Source: an uncultured Pelagibacteraceae bacterium (GTDB taxonomy: Bacteria; Pseudomonadota; Alphaproteobacteria; Pelagibacterales; Pelagibacteraceae). Taken from it: 64,000 nucleotides of DNA. Below the pieces are notes generated by a model, which had not been told where the DNA came from, made no database searches, and saw only the letters and a list, made by a program, of their open reading frames with translations. Of this stretch, positions 9,872-17,999 are shown one piece after another; within the stretch, counting starts at the first letter, position 1; the number at the start of each line of letters is the position of its first letter. Where the stretch lies: contig CACFNH010000001.1 of the NCBI GenBank assembly GCA_902567685.1, forward strand, positions 186,001 to 250,000, given 5' to 3'. The translations under genes and the position numbers were made by a program.

Positions 9872-10453
9872 TTAAAAAAGCCGGCGAATTATCGCCGGCT
9901 TTTTTTTTATTTCTGATAAAATTGCAAAAGAATTAGCTTTTACAAGTCTTAATAAATTTAAATTTTTGTTTTTGATCCCTCCAAGAGGAACTAAATCTTC
10001 TTTAAAATTTCCTTTTGTCAGGTTAAATTTTAATACTCCAAGAAATGTATGTTTATTGGGATAATCAGTTTTAAATAATCTTGATAATACTATTATTTTA
10101 CAACCTTGATTCTTTTTTTCATGAATTTCTTTTCTGTTATGAGCAGAACCAATAATTTTAAAAGAATTTTCTATAAATCTAACGTTGTAGTGCCTTTTGT
10201 TATAAGAGGAAATATACAAACCGTCTGCTTTACATTTAACAGCTGTATGTAAATTATTAGCTATATAAAATTTAATTGATCTTTTTTTACATTCATTCCT
10301 AAATCTTTTTAATTGATCAATATTTTCATGATTATTATTATTTCTATAGATAATTATAAATTTATTTCTTTTTTTTATTAAACTTAGATTTAATGTTTTT
10401 GTGTTTTCGATGTATAAATAGTAGTTATTTTTAGAAATAAACATTATGAACAC
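9872..10453 (-). CDS. ThiE/TenI-like (thiamine phosphate synthase superfamily) protein
   Basis: The 193-residue protein resembles the TIM-barrel thiamine phosphate synthase superfamily. A late GGI phosphate-binding motif (VPLGGIKNKN) is followed by a final strand-helix NSFAILSEI and RRLF, like the ThiE C-terminus, and IIGSAHNRKEI matches the middle barrel. The N-terminal half is poorly conserved, so it may be a diverged thiamine-salvage paralogue rather than a true ThiE. The last 11 codons are encoded by the porin terminator hairpin. The start is uncertain: ATG at 10453 or 10444. The 10453 start overlaps the divergent YggS gene by 8 bases. Confidence 0.65.
   Translation of the reverse strand: MFIMFISKNNYYLYIENTKTLNLSLIKKRNKFIIIYRNNNNHENIDQLKRFRNECKKRSIKFYIANNLHTAVKCKADGLYISSYNKRHYNVRFIENSFKIIGSAHNRKEIHEKKNQGCKIIVLSRLFKTDYPNKHTFLGVLKFNLTKGNFKEDLVPLGGIKNKNLNLLRLVKANSFAILSEIKKKPAIIRRLF
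9874..9908. terminator. Strong bidirectional intrinsic terminator after porin
   Basis: GCCGGCGA (9880-9887) and TCGCCGGC (9892-9899) make an 8-bp GC-rich stem with an ATTA loop. It is preceded by six A and followed by nine T, so it can terminate on both strands. It begins 18 bases after the porin stop. The same bases encode the C-terminal residues of the convergent ThiE-like gene. Confidence 0.93.
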
Positions 10454-11096
10454 AATAGTCGATAGATTAAATAAAATAAAATCTTATATTAAGAGTCAAA
10501 ATAATAGTGAAAAAACTAATATTATTGCAGTAAGTAAAACCTTTAACCTAGAATATATTAGACCTCTAGCAGATTTCGGACACCTTCATTTTGGAGAAAA
10601 TAAAGTTCAAGAAGCCGAAAAAAAATGGAAATCTTTCATGGTTAAAAATAAAGAAATAAAACTTCATATGGTTGGAAAACTTCAATCTAACAAAGCAAAA
10701 AAAGCAGTTGAGTTATTTGACTATATACATTCATTGGATAATGAAAAATTAGCTCAAACTTTAAGTAAAGCAGAAAGTAACTTTAATAAAAATTTATATT
10801 ATTTTATTCAAGTGAATGTTGGTATGGAGAATCAAAAATCAGGAATAAGCCCTAATCAAATTAAGGAATTTTATATTTATTGTACTAAGGAGATGAAGCT
10901 TAACATTATAGGTTTGATGGCAATACCTCCAAATGATGGAGAAGAAGAAAAACATTTTAAATTTCTAAATGAGTCAAATATTTCATTAGGTCTTAAAGAT
11001 TTGAGTATAGGTATGTCTGGAGATTATAAGAAGGCATTAAATTTTAATGCTACATTTTTAAGAATAGGAACAGGAATTTTTGGAAAACGAACTTAG
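10446..11096 (+). CDS. yggS: YggS/PROSC family pyridoxal-phosphate homeostasis protein
   Basis: YggS proteins bind PLP and keep cellular vitamin B6 and amino acid pools balanced, with no clear catalytic activity of their own. The PLP-lysine motif IIAVSKTF is near residue 31, followed by the hallmark HFGENKVQEAEKKW. HMVGKLQSNKAKKA, HSLDNEKLA and the closing IGMSGDYKKAL and RIGTGIFG are all typical. The length of 216 residues is normal. It is transcribed divergently from the ThiE-like gene with overlapping 5' ends, and is convergent with the L,D-transpeptidase, overlapping it by 4 bases. Confidence 0.95.
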   Translation: MNTIVDRLNKIKSYIKSQNNSEKTNIIAVSKTFNLEYIRPLADFGHLHFGENKVQEAEKKWKSFMVKNKEIKLHMVGKLQSNKAKKAVELFDYIHSLDNEKLAQTLSKAESNFNKNLYYFIQVNVGMENQKSGISPNQIKEFYIYCTKEMKLNIIGLMAIPPNDGEEEKHFKFLNESNISLGLKDLSIGMSGDYKKALNFNATFLRIGTGIFGKRT

Positions 11097-11587
11097 GAAA
11101 TAATAAGTTTAGTTTTTTTATTTATATAAGTTAATAATAATTTCATATCTTTTTTTGAAATAGCGACACATCCTTTAGTAGGGCTATAATTTTTTTTTGC
11201 AATATGAAGAAATATTGCACTCCCTTTATTTTTTATTACTGGTCTTAAATTATAATCTATTATTAAAATTACATCATAAGTATTCTCATTTTTATGAAGT
11301 TTTTCAGCACTATAGATAAAAGGAAACTTTATTAATTTATTGTAAGAATTTGAGTTTGGGTCGTCACACCAACCCATATTTTTCTTTATTGTAATTTTCT
11401 TTAAATAAGATTGTATTTTGAATATTTTATCTTTTCTATATAACAAATATTTAAATTTAAAAGCACCTTTTGGCGTACAACCATCTCCTTCCCTTTTTTT
11501 TCTTGAAATTCCTCTTTTACCAATGGCGCATTTTATCTTATAATTACCAAAGTATAATTTTTTATTTTTTAGTTTTATATGCATCAT
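11093..11587 (-). CDS. L,D-transpeptidase catalytic (YkuD) domain protein
   Basis: YkuD-fold enzymes cross-link peptidoglycan or attach proteins to it through a catalytic cysteine. Here the motif reads LHIAKKNYSPTKGCVAIS: the histidine and the SPTKGC cysteine correspond to the catalytic HX(n)[ST]xxGC pattern. An earlier GDGCTPKGAFKFKYLLYR segment matches the family N-terminal part. There is no signal peptide in this 164-residue protein, so export is unclear. The extended frame begins at a TTG at 11590; I prefer one of the two ATGs that follow (11587 or 11584). The 5' end overlaps the divergent regulator gene by several bases. Confidence 0.85.
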   Translation of the reverse strand: MMHIKLKNKKLYFGNYKIKCAIGKRGISRKKREGDGCTPKGAFKFKYLLYRKDKIFKIQSYLKKITIKKNMGWCDDPNSNSYNKLIKFPFIYSAEKLHKNENTYDVILIIDYNLRPVIKNKGSAIFLHIAKKNYSPTKGCVAISKKDMKLLLTYINKKTKLIIS

Positions 11588-12217
11588 CAAAATAATACAG
11601 TTGATATCCTTTGTATCGCTGGAAATGATTTTAGCAATTCAATCAGTGAACTTAAAGAGCATTTAAATTTTAATTTGTCTTTTTTAGAAAAGAATAAAAT
11701 TGACAACATTTATGGCAACTTTGATGCTGTTTTGATACATGAGGATGTATTAGAAGATAAAAACATCTTAAAGACTATTAGTAAAATTAGTATTACAAAA
11801 ATGTTAATTGCTAAATCTCAATATTCTCCTAGTCATAAATATGATGAAAAAATTAATTTACCTATAGATATCAATGAACTTAATAAAAAAGTGCTTGAGC
11901 TTAACATGAAAAAGAAATTTTCTTTAAACTCATCAATTCAAATAAAAGATTATATTTTAGATAAAAATGAAAAAAAAATTAAAAAAGATGATCTTTCAAT
12001 AGTTGTTACAGAAAAAGAAATTCAGTTAATAGAATTGTTATTTAATAGTAAAAAATATCTTAAAAAAAATATTATATTAAAAGAAGTTTGGAAATATGCT
12101 TCTGATGCTGATACCCATACTGTTGAAACTCATATCTATCGTTTAAGAAAAAAAATTATTGATAAATTTCAGGATAATAATTTTATTATTAATACAAAGA
12201 GTGGTTATATAATTTGA
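11579..12217 (+). CDS. Winged-helix (OmpR/PhoB-type) transcriptional regulator with degenerate receiver-like N-terminus
   Basis: The C-terminal 90 residues form an OmpR-type winged helix: LSIVVTEKEIQLIELLF, then ILKEVWKYASDADTHTVETHIYRLRKKI for the recognition helix and FIINTKSGYII for the wing. The N-terminal 110 residues have receiver-like spacing (FDAVLIHEDVLEDKN), but the phospho-acceptor aspartate position reads His or Glu, and no acidic pair is obvious near the N-terminus. Phosphorylation-independent control is therefore likely. No histidine kinase is adjacent. It overlaps the divergent L,D-transpeptidase start, and its stop overlaps the start of the arfA-like gene. The target is unknown; the neighbouring cell-wall gene is a candidate. 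Confidence 0.8.
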   Translation: MHHQNNTVDILCIAGNDFSNSISELKEHLNFNLSFLEKNKIDNIYGNFDAVLIHEDVLEDKNILKTISKISITKMLIAKSQYSPSHKYDEKINLPIDINELNKKVLELNMKKKFSLNSSIQIKDYILDKNEKKIKKDDLSIVVTEKEIQLIELLFNSKKYLKKNIILKEVWKYASDADTHTVETHIYRLRKKIIDKFQDNNFIINTKSGYII

Positions 12218-12333
12218 AAAAAAGAAATAAAATTGCAATAGATTTGTTTACAAAAAAATACGGTAAAAGAATTGTTAAACCTAAGAAAGGTAAAGGAAGT
12301 TTTAAAAGAAAAAAAAGAGTTAATCCAATCTAG
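12214..12333 (+). CDS. arfA: Alternative ribosome-rescue factor ArfA-like small protein (39 aa)
   Basis: A 39-residue frame starts at TTG, overlapping the regulator stop (TTGA). It contains AIDLFTKKYGKRIVKPKKGKGSFKRKKR in two parts: a segment like the ArfA LFRQRV region, then the KKGKGSxxRK signature of ArfA (DUF331). ArfA recruits release factor 2 to ribosomes stalled without a stop codon and backs up tmRNA. Basic composition (about 19 of 39 residues K or R) suits ribosomal RNA binding. The short hydrophobic tail of the enterobacterial protein is absent, as in other compact homologues. The end overlaps the convergent kinase gene by 14 bases. The motif match is good; the rescue role is inferred from family knowledge. 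Confidence 0.78.
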   Translation: MKKRNKIAIDLFTKKYGKRIVKPKKGKGSFKRKKRVNPI

Positions 12334-13249
12334 CGCCAATCTTTTGAATTACTTTAGAAGACATTTCTGTTCCTTTTTCTAAACTATTTTTTAATGATAA
12401 ATTATTTATATAACCGTATAAAAAACCTGCTGCAAAAAGGTCCCCAGCACCTGTTAAGTCTACAATTTTAAGATTTTTTTTAGCTTTGCACTCAATAATT
12501 TCATTTTTTTGTATTGCCACACTTCCTTTCTCACCTCTAGTTATGACTATCAGTTTTCCAAGTTGTTTGCCAAATGTGACTACTTCCTCAAAGTTTTTAG
12601 AATTAGTTAATGATAAAATTTCTTGTTCATTTGCGAAGGTTATATCTAATTTATTTTTTACTAAATTTAAGAAATGTATTTTATGTCTATCAACACAAAA
12701 TTGATCAGATAACGACATGGCAACTTTTTTTGAATTCTTCATAGCTTTCTCGAATGCTTTTTTGGGTTCACCTTCATCCCAAAGATATCCTTCTAAAAAA
12801 GTTATTTCACTATTCTTAACAGCATTGGCATCAACATCATTTTCATTAATTTTTCCTGCAGTTCCTAAGAAAGTGCACATTGTTCTCTCAGAATCAGGAG
12901 TTATTAATATTAAACAAGTTCCAGTAGGTAATTTTTCTTTTTTCTTTGAATAAAAATAATTTACTTTTTCCCTCTTCAAACCTTCTTCATATTTATTTCC
13001 TAAGTTATCTTCACTAATTTTACCTATAAATCCTACTTTACTTCCAAGTTGAGACAATCCAACAATAGAATTTGCGACAGATCCACCTGAAATTGTTTCT
13101 TCAATTTTTAAATTAGATAATAGTTTTTTAAATTCAACTTCATTTACTAGTTTCATTGTGCTTTTTGTTAACTTATTGTTAGCCAAAAAAGAATCATCTA
13201 CTTTACAGATAACATCAACTATTGCGTTTCCAATTCCTAAAACTTTCAT
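12320..13249 (-). CDS. PfkB-family carbohydrate/nucleoside kinase, adenosine kinase-like
   Basis: PfkB (ribokinase) family kinases phosphorylate sugars or nucleosides with ATP. The N-terminus VLGIGNAIVDVICKVDD and GGSVANSIVGLSQLG near residue 55 match signature 1 and the adenosine kinase-like branch common in alphaproteobacteria. DLTGAGDLFAAGFLYG, about 45 residues from the C-terminus, is signature 2, with the catalytic base aspartate in GAGD. The length of 309 residues is typical. It is 1 base from nth upstream, so nth and this gene are cotranscribed. Adenosine is the likeliest substrate, but inosine or guanosine cannot be excluded. Confidence 0.85.
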   Translation of the reverse strand: MKVLGIGNAIVDVICKVDDSFLANNKLTKSTMKLVNEVEFKKLLSNLKIEETISGGSVANSIVGLSQLGSKVGFIGKISEDNLGNKYEEGLKREKVNYFYSKKKEKLPTGTCLILITPDSERTMCTFLGTAGKINENDVDANAVKNSEITFLEGYLWDEGEPKKAFEKAMKNSKKVAMSLSDQFCVDRHKIHFLNLVKNKLDITFANEQEILSLTNSKNFEEVVTFGKQLGKLIVITRGEKGSVAIQKNEIIECKAKKNLKIVDLTGAGDLFAAGFLYGYINNLSLKNSLEKGTEMSSKVIQKIGARLD

Positions 13250-13250
13250 A

Positions 13251-13904
13251 TTAAGCTTTCTTTGTTTTAACTGGTTTTTTTCGATTAGGATAACAAGTAG
13301 TACAAATTTTACAAGTTAGACCATAGCATTCTCTTGCCCTACAGTATTCTCTTCCATAATAAATTATTTGAAGATGAAGTTTGTTCCAATATTTTTTAGG
13401 AAATAACCTTTTAAGATCCTTTTCAGTTTGAATAACATTTTTACCATTGGTCAAACCCCATCTTTGAGCTAAACGATGAATATGTGTATCTACAGGAAAT
13501 GCAGCATATCCAAATCCTTGGGACATGACTACGCTTGCTGTTTTATGTCCTACACCATGTAATTCCTCTAGTTCTTTGAAATTTCCAGGCACTTTTCCTG
13601 CATGTTTTTCTACCAATTGTTTAGAGAGCAAGTATATGCTTTTGGCTTTGTTTCTAAAAAAGCCTAGTGTCTTTATTAATTTTTCAATTTTTTTTCTTCC
13701 TAATTTTACAAAATGTTCTGGCTTATTATATTTTGGATAGATTTTTTTAGTTGCTTTATTTACATTAACATCTGTTGTTTGTGCAGATAAAGCTACAGAA
13801 ACTAATAGAGTAAATAGATTTTTATGTTTTAAAGGTATAGGAGTTTTAGGATAAATTTGGTTTAAAATTTTTAATACTTTTTTTGATCTTTTAATTTCAT
13901 CCAT
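13251..13904 (-). CDS. nth: Endonuclease III (DNA glycosylase/AP lyase)
   Basis: Nth removes oxidised pyrimidines and cleaves AP sites in base-excision repair. The helix-hairpin-helix LHGVGHKTASVVM carries the catalytic lysine K121, and the catalytic aspartate is D139 in PVDTHIHRLA. The C-terminal iron-sulfur loop has cysteines at 188, 193, 198, 201 and 204. The canonical C-X6-C-X2-C-X5-C pattern would need one at 195, which is glycine here, so the cluster ligand set is shifted. The length of 217 is normal. The gene overlaps dapB by 1 base and lies upstream of the PfkB kinase. Confidence 0.95.
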   Translation of the reverse strand: MDEIKRSKKVLKILNQIYPKTPIPLKHKNLFTLLVSVALSAQTTDVNVNKATKKIYPKYNKPEHFVKLGRKKIEKLIKTLGFFRNKAKSIYLLSKQLVEKHAGKVPGNFKELEELHGVGHKTASVVMSQGFGYAAFPVDTHIHRLAQRWGLTNGKNVIQTEKDLKRLFPKKYWNKLHLQIIYYGREYCRARECYGLTCKICTTCYPNRKKPVKTKKA

Positions 13905-14680
13905 TATTTAAAATTCAAGACATCTCTCATTGAATATAAACCTGGTTTTTTCCTCATTAACCATTTTGCTGCAGTTAACGCACCTTCGGAGAAAAGTGCT
14001 CTGTCAAAAGCCTCATGGTTCAAGGTAACCGCTTCTTTTCCACTGGAAAAAGAAACCTCATGTTTTCCTACAACCAATCCTTTTCTGATTGAATTAAAAT
14101 TAATTTTTTTACTATATGGAAAAGATTTTCTATTTAGGTATTTTTTTCCAATTAATTTATATAGATTTTTATTTTTTCCTACTGCTATACCTTTTCCAAG
14201 CATTAAGGCTGTTCCCGAAGGATAATCTTTTTTATTTTTATGATGAGTTTCAAAAACTTTACTTAAAAAATTGCTGTTAAGGGATCTTGAAGTTATTTCA
14301 GTCAAATACATTAATAAGTTCACACCTAAACTCATATTTCCAGCTTTTAGAATAGGTATTTTTTTAGAATATTTTTTAATTATATTTTCCTCTCTCCTAG
14401 TGAAACCTGTTGTTCCAATGACCACTCTTTTTTTTAATTTAGAAGCAATTTTCAACACTTCTAGAGTACATTTCGGAACTGTAAAATCTATTATTACATT
14501 TGTATTTTTAAATGCATATTTGTTGTTTAGACTAGGTTTGATACCCATTATTTTTTTATTTATTATTTTATTTTCAGTTATAGATACTAATTTAAAGTTT
14601 TTGTTTTTTTTTGATGTCTTAATGAGTTGTTGACCCATTCTTCCCATAAAACCAGTTACTGCTAAATTAATTTTTTTCAT
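13904..14680 (-). CDS. dapB: 4-hydroxy-tetrahydrodipicolinate reductase DapB
   Basis: DapB reduces tetrahydrodipicolinate precursors with NAD(P)H in lysine and meso-diaminopimelate synthesis. The dinucleotide motif GFMGRMG is at residues 10-16, VIGTTGFT near 88, and the catalytic HH-KNKKDYPSGTA region at 146-158 supplies the proton donor histidine and the lysine. From the ATG chosen here the protein has 258 residues, close to the family norm. The longer frame (to 14731) is rejected because its extra 17 residues belong to the overlapping upstream small membrane gene, whose stop shares a base with this ATG (TAATG). Confidence 0.95.
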   Translation of the reverse strand: MKKINLAVTGFMGRMGQQLIKTSKKNKNFKLVSITENKIINKKIMGIKPSLNNKYAFKNTNVIIDFTVPKCTLEVLKIASKLKKRVVIGTTGFTRREENIIKKYSKKIPILKAGNMSLGVNLLMYLTEITSRSLNSNFLSKVFETHHKNKKDYPSGTALMLGKGIAVGKNKNLYKLIGKKYLNRKSFPYSKKINFNSIRKGLVVGKHEVSFSSGKEAVTLNHEAFDRALFSEGALTAAKWLMRKKPGLYSMRDVLNFK

Positions 14681-14847
14681 TAATATATAAGATTTATAAT
14701 TACAATAATAACAAGAACAATTATAGCCCAAATAGATAAATTTTTTAAAAATTGTTTTATCTTATTATTTGTAGATAAAAATGCTGGTAAGATTAAAATT
14801 AATACTGCAATTAAAAATATTGCAGACATTATTTGTCCAGTTTCCAT
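14680..14847 (-). CDS. Small hydrophobic membrane protein (55 aa), unknown function
   Basis: An ATG frame of 55 codons starts METGQIMSAIFLIAVL. It has two predicted transmembrane segments (about residues 8-24 and 38-55) joined by a short polar loop, STNNKIKQFLKN. It lies 5 bases downstream of dnaJ on the same strand, and its stop overlaps the dapB start as TAATG, a strong sign of real translation. The GQIMS-x-F-L plus second-helix layout recalls the membrane-anchor N-terminus of the retropepsin-like TIGR02281 aspartic protease family, but the protease part is absent; this similarity is by eye and tentative. No function can be assigned. Confidence 0.65.
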   Translation of the reverse strand: METGQIMSAIFLIAVLILILPAFLSTNNKIKQFLKNLSIWAIIVLVIIVIINLIY

Positions 14848-14852
14848 TAATT

Positions 14853-15983
14853 TTATGAACCTTTCCAGAATTTTTTAGCTTTTTCAAAGAAACCTTTAAT
14901 TATAGGATTTGGTTTACTGTCTTCTATTTCTTTAAACTCTTCTAAAAGTTCTTTTTGTCTTTTAGATAATGATGTAGGAACTTCAGTTACAATTCTAATA
15001 TATAAATCTCCAAAAATATTTCTTCTTAAAATAGGCATGCCTTTACCTCTCAATCTTAGTTGCTTTCCATGTTGAGTCCCTGAAGGTATTTTGATTTTTG
15101 ATTTTCCTCCATCTATAGAAGGAACTTCTACGGTCGTACCTAACGCAGCATCAGAAAATGTTATAGGTAACTCATAATATAGATTTTCTTCAGATCTTTT
15201 AAAAATATTGTGAGAGTCTATTGATATAAATAAATACAAATCACCAGAAGTCGCACCTTTTGTTCCAGCTTCGCCTTTACCAGACAATCTAATTCTTGTT
15301 CCATCATCTACTCCTCTTGGAATTTTAACTGAAACATTTTCTTGACTTTGTATTTTTCCGTTACCGCTACAAATATTACAAGGTTTTCCTATTGTTTCAC
15401 CATATCCACTACAATTGTGACAAGTTTGTTGAATAGTAAAAAATCCCTGGTTAGATCTAATTTTTCCTTTTCCACCACAGTAGTTGCAGGTTATAGGCTT
15501 AGAACCTTTTGCTGCGCCACTCCCAGAGCAATCTTTACATTTTTTATAGGTATTATATCTGACTTTTTTTTCTAAACCTTTATATGCTTCTTCAAGGCTT
15601 ATGCTTAAGTCGTATCTTAAATCATTTCCTCTATTATTAGATCTCCTTGAAGTACTGCCAAAACTACTTCCAAAGTTATCTCCAAAAAAATCTTCAAAAA
15701 TATCTGAAAATGAAGATGAGAAATCAAAATTGCTAAAACCTTGTCCGCTACCAGCGCCTTCGAATGCTGCATGTCCGAATTGATCATAATTAGCTTTTCT
15801 CTTTTCATCAGATAAAACATGATATGCTTCACTGGCTTCTTTAAATTTTTCTTCTGAAGCTTTATTGCCTTTATTTTTATCTGGATGATATTTGAGTGCT
15901 AGTTTTCTATACGCTTTTTTTATATCTTCTTTTGATGAAGATTTATTAATACCTAAGATATCATAATAATCTCTCTTTGCCAC
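14853..15983 (-). CDS. dnaJ: Chaperone DnaJ (Hsp40)
   Basis: DnaJ stimulates the DnaK ATPase and delivers unfolded proteins. The N-terminal J-domain has YHPDKNKG around residue 33, carrying the essential HPD. A Gly/Phe-rich stretch (GAGSGQGFSNFDFSSSF) follows. Four zinc-binding repeats, CKDCSGSG, CNYCGGKG, CHNCSGYG and CNICSGNG, are complete. The C-terminal substrate domains end at residue 376, a normal length. It lies 25 bases after dnaK, forming grpE-dnaK-dnaJ on the minus strand. Confidence 0.98.
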   Translation of the reverse strand: MAKRDYYDILGINKSSSKEDIKKAYRKLALKYHPDKNKGNKASEEKFKEASEAYHVLSDEKRKANYDQFGHAAFEGAGSGQGFSNFDFSSSFSDIFEDFFGDNFGSSFGSTSRRSNNRGNDLRYDLSISLEEAYKGLEKKVRYNTYKKCKDCSGSGAAKGSKPITCNYCGGKGKIRSNQGFFTIQQTCHNCSGYGETIGKPCNICSGNGKIQSQENVSVKIPRGVDDGTRIRLSGKGEAGTKGATSGDLYLFISIDSHNIFKRSEENLYYELPITFSDAALGTTVEVPSIDGGKSKIKIPSGTQHGKQLRLRGKGMPILRRNIFGDLYIRIVTEVPTSLSKRQKELLEEFKEIEDSKPNPIIKGFFEKAKKFWKGS

Positions 15984-16008
15984 AGGACGTCTCCTTTTAT
16001 ATTATATC

Positions 16009-17934
16009 TTAGGCGCTTTTTTCTTTATCTTCTTTTACGTCTTCAAAATCGGCATCAACGACATTTTCTTTTCCTTTGTCATCAGATTTAGTTTTTTTTC
16101 CACTATCATTTTTATCAGGTTGTGTTTTTTGCTGACTTTTATAAACAGCCTCTCCCAACTTCATGGAAACTTGTATTAAATTTTGTGTTTTCTTTTTAAC
16201 TTCCTCATTATCAGTGCCTTTAAGAGCATTTCTTAAGTCAGATATACCCGTTTCTATGGCTTTCTTTTCTTCTGCAGAAATTTTATCACCATGTTCTTTC
16301 AAACTTTTTTCTGTTGTGTGAATAATACTGTCAGCTTGATTTCTTGCATCAACAGTATCTCTTTTCTTTTTATCAGCATCTTTATTAGCTTCCGCTTCTT
16401 TAACCATTTTTTGAATTTCTTCTTCAGACAAACCACCAGAAGCTTGGATTTGAATCTTTTGTTCTTTACCAGTTCCTTTGTCTTTTGCAGAAACATTAAC
16501 TATTCCGTTTGCATCAATATCAAAAGTTACTTCAATTTGAGGAACTCCTCTAGGGGCATTAGGTATTCCAACCAACTCAAAATTTCCTAAAACTTTGTTA
16601 TCTGCAGCCATTTCTCTTTCACCTTGCAAAACTCTTATAGAGACTGCAGGCTGATTATCTTCAGCTGTAGAAAAAACCTGACTTTTCTTAGTTGGTATAG
16701 TTGTATTTTTTTCAATTAATTTTGTTGATACTCCGCCCAAAGTTTCAATGCCTAGTGATAAAGGTGTGACATCTAAAAGCAATACATCTTTAACATCTCC
16801 TTGTAATACACCTGCTTGAATAGCAGCTCCCATAGCTACCACTTCATCAGGATTTACGCTCTTATTAGGTTCTTTACCAAAGAAATTTTTTACTGTTTCA
16901 ATAATTTTTGGCATTCTAGTCATGCCTCCAACCAGAACTACCTCATTAATTTCAGCTGCAGAAAATCCAGAATCTTTTAATGCTGTTTTGCATGGGGCTA
17001 AAGTTTTTTCTATTAAATTTTCAACTAAAGCCTCAAGTTTAGCTCTAGTAAATTTTAAATTTACATGCTTAGGACCAGTTTTATCAGCAGTTATAAAAGG
17101 AAGATTAATCTCAGTTTGTGTTGCTGAAGATAATTCTATCTTAGCTTTCTCAGCAGCTTCTTTTAATCTTTGTAAAGCAAGTTTGTCATTTTTTAAATCT
17201 ATACCGTTATCTTTTTTAAATTCTCCAATTAAGTAGTCTACAATTGCATCATCAAAATCTTCTCCACCTAAAAAAGTGTCTCCATTTGTAGATTTAACTT
17301 CAAATACTCCATCACCAATCTCTAAAATTGAAACATCAAATGTACCGCCTCCTAAATCATAAACTGCAATCTTTTTTCCACCTTTTTTGTCTAATCCATA
17401 AGCTAGTGATGCAGCTGTGGGTTCATTTATAATTCTTAAAACTTCTAGTCCTGCAATTTTACCAGCATCTTTTGTTGCTTGTCTTTGAGCATCATTAAAA
17501 TAAGCAGGCACTGTTATTACGGCTTTTGTGACCGCTTGACCTAGATATTTTTCTGCTGTTTCCTTCATTTTTTGTAAGATGAAAGCTGATATTTGTGATG
17601 GAGAATATTTTTTACCCTTTCCTTCTACCCAGGCCTCACCTTTGTCTGACTTAATAATTTTAAAAGGAACTCTTCCAATATCTTTTTTAACTGAACTGTC
17701 TTCAAAAGTTCTTCCTATAAGTCTTTTAGTAGCAAAAATAGTATTCTCTGGATTGGTTACTGCTTGCCTTTTGGCTGGCTGACCAATTAATTTTTCATCT
17801 TTATCTAAGAATGCTACAACAGAAGGAGTGGTTCTAGTTCCTTCTGCATTTTCTAAAACTTTTGCTTGAGAGCCTTCCATGACAGCTACACATGAATTAG
17901 TTGTTCCAAGATCTATTCCTATTACTCTGCTCAT
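16009..17934 (-). CDS. dnaK: Chaperone DnaK (Hsp70)
   Basis: DnaK is the ATP-dependent Hsp70. The N-terminus [19 protein letters not shown] is the phosphate-1 loop, [16 protein letters not shown] the phosphate-2 region, and [12 protein letters not shown] the adenosine region. The linker [19 protein letters not shown] leads into the substrate-binding domain. At 641 residues it is full length. The C-terminus ends VKEDKEKSA, after the acidic [10 protein letters not shown]. The 65-base gap to grpE shows no clear sigma-32-type promoter to my eye, but is long enough for an internal promoter. Confidence 0.98.
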   Translation of the reverse strand: MSRVIGIDLGTTNSCVAVMEGSQAKVLENAEGTRTTPSVVAFLDKDEKLIGQPAKRQAVTNPENTIFATKRLIGRTFEDSSVKKDIGRVPFKIIKSDKGEAWVEGKGKKYSPSQISAFILQKMKETAEKYLGQAVTKAVITVPAYFNDAQRQATKDAGKIAGLEVLRIINEPTAASLAYGLDKKGGKKIAVYDLGGGTFDVSILEIGDGVFEVKSTNGDTFLGGEDFDDAIVDYLIGEFKKDNGIDLKNDKLALQRLKEAAEKAKIELSSATQTEINLPFITADKTGPKHVNLKFTRAKLEALVENLIEKTLAPCKTALKDSGFSAAEINEVVLVGGMTRMPKIIETVKNFFGKEPNKSVNPDEVVAMGAAIQAGVLQGDVKDVLLLDVTPLSLGIETLGGVSTKLIEKNTTIPTKKSQVFSTAEDNQPAVSIRVLQGEREMAADNKVLGNFELVGIPNAPRGVPQIEVTFDIDANGIVNVSAKDKGTGKEQKIQIQASGGLSEEEIQKMVKEAEANKDADKKKRDTVDARNQADSIIHTTEKSLKEHGDKISAEEKKAIETGISDLRNALKGTDNEEVKKKTQNLIQVSMKLGEAVYKSQQKTQPDKNDSGKKTKSDDKGKENVVDADFEDVKEDKEKSA

Positions 17935-17999
17935 TATATTTTATCCTTTTATTAGCTTTTTATATGGGTGTTTTTTTTTGTTCTACAAGTCATTCCAGC

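Noticed and set aside
12486-12953. Plus-strand frames opposite the PfkB kinase
   Set aside because: Antisense frames with serine/phenylalanine-rich translations, as expected when AT-rich lysine-coding genes are read backwards.
13904-14731. dapB with a 17-residue N-terminal extension
   Set aside because: The extension overlaps the small membrane gene, and the family N-terminus (MKKINLAVTGFMGRMG) begins at the ATG at 14680.
17935-17999. Heat-shock (sigma-32 or CIRCE) element before dnaK
   Set aside because: No CIRCE inverted repeat and no clear sigma-32 -35/-10 pair; hrcA is also absent from the neighbourhood.
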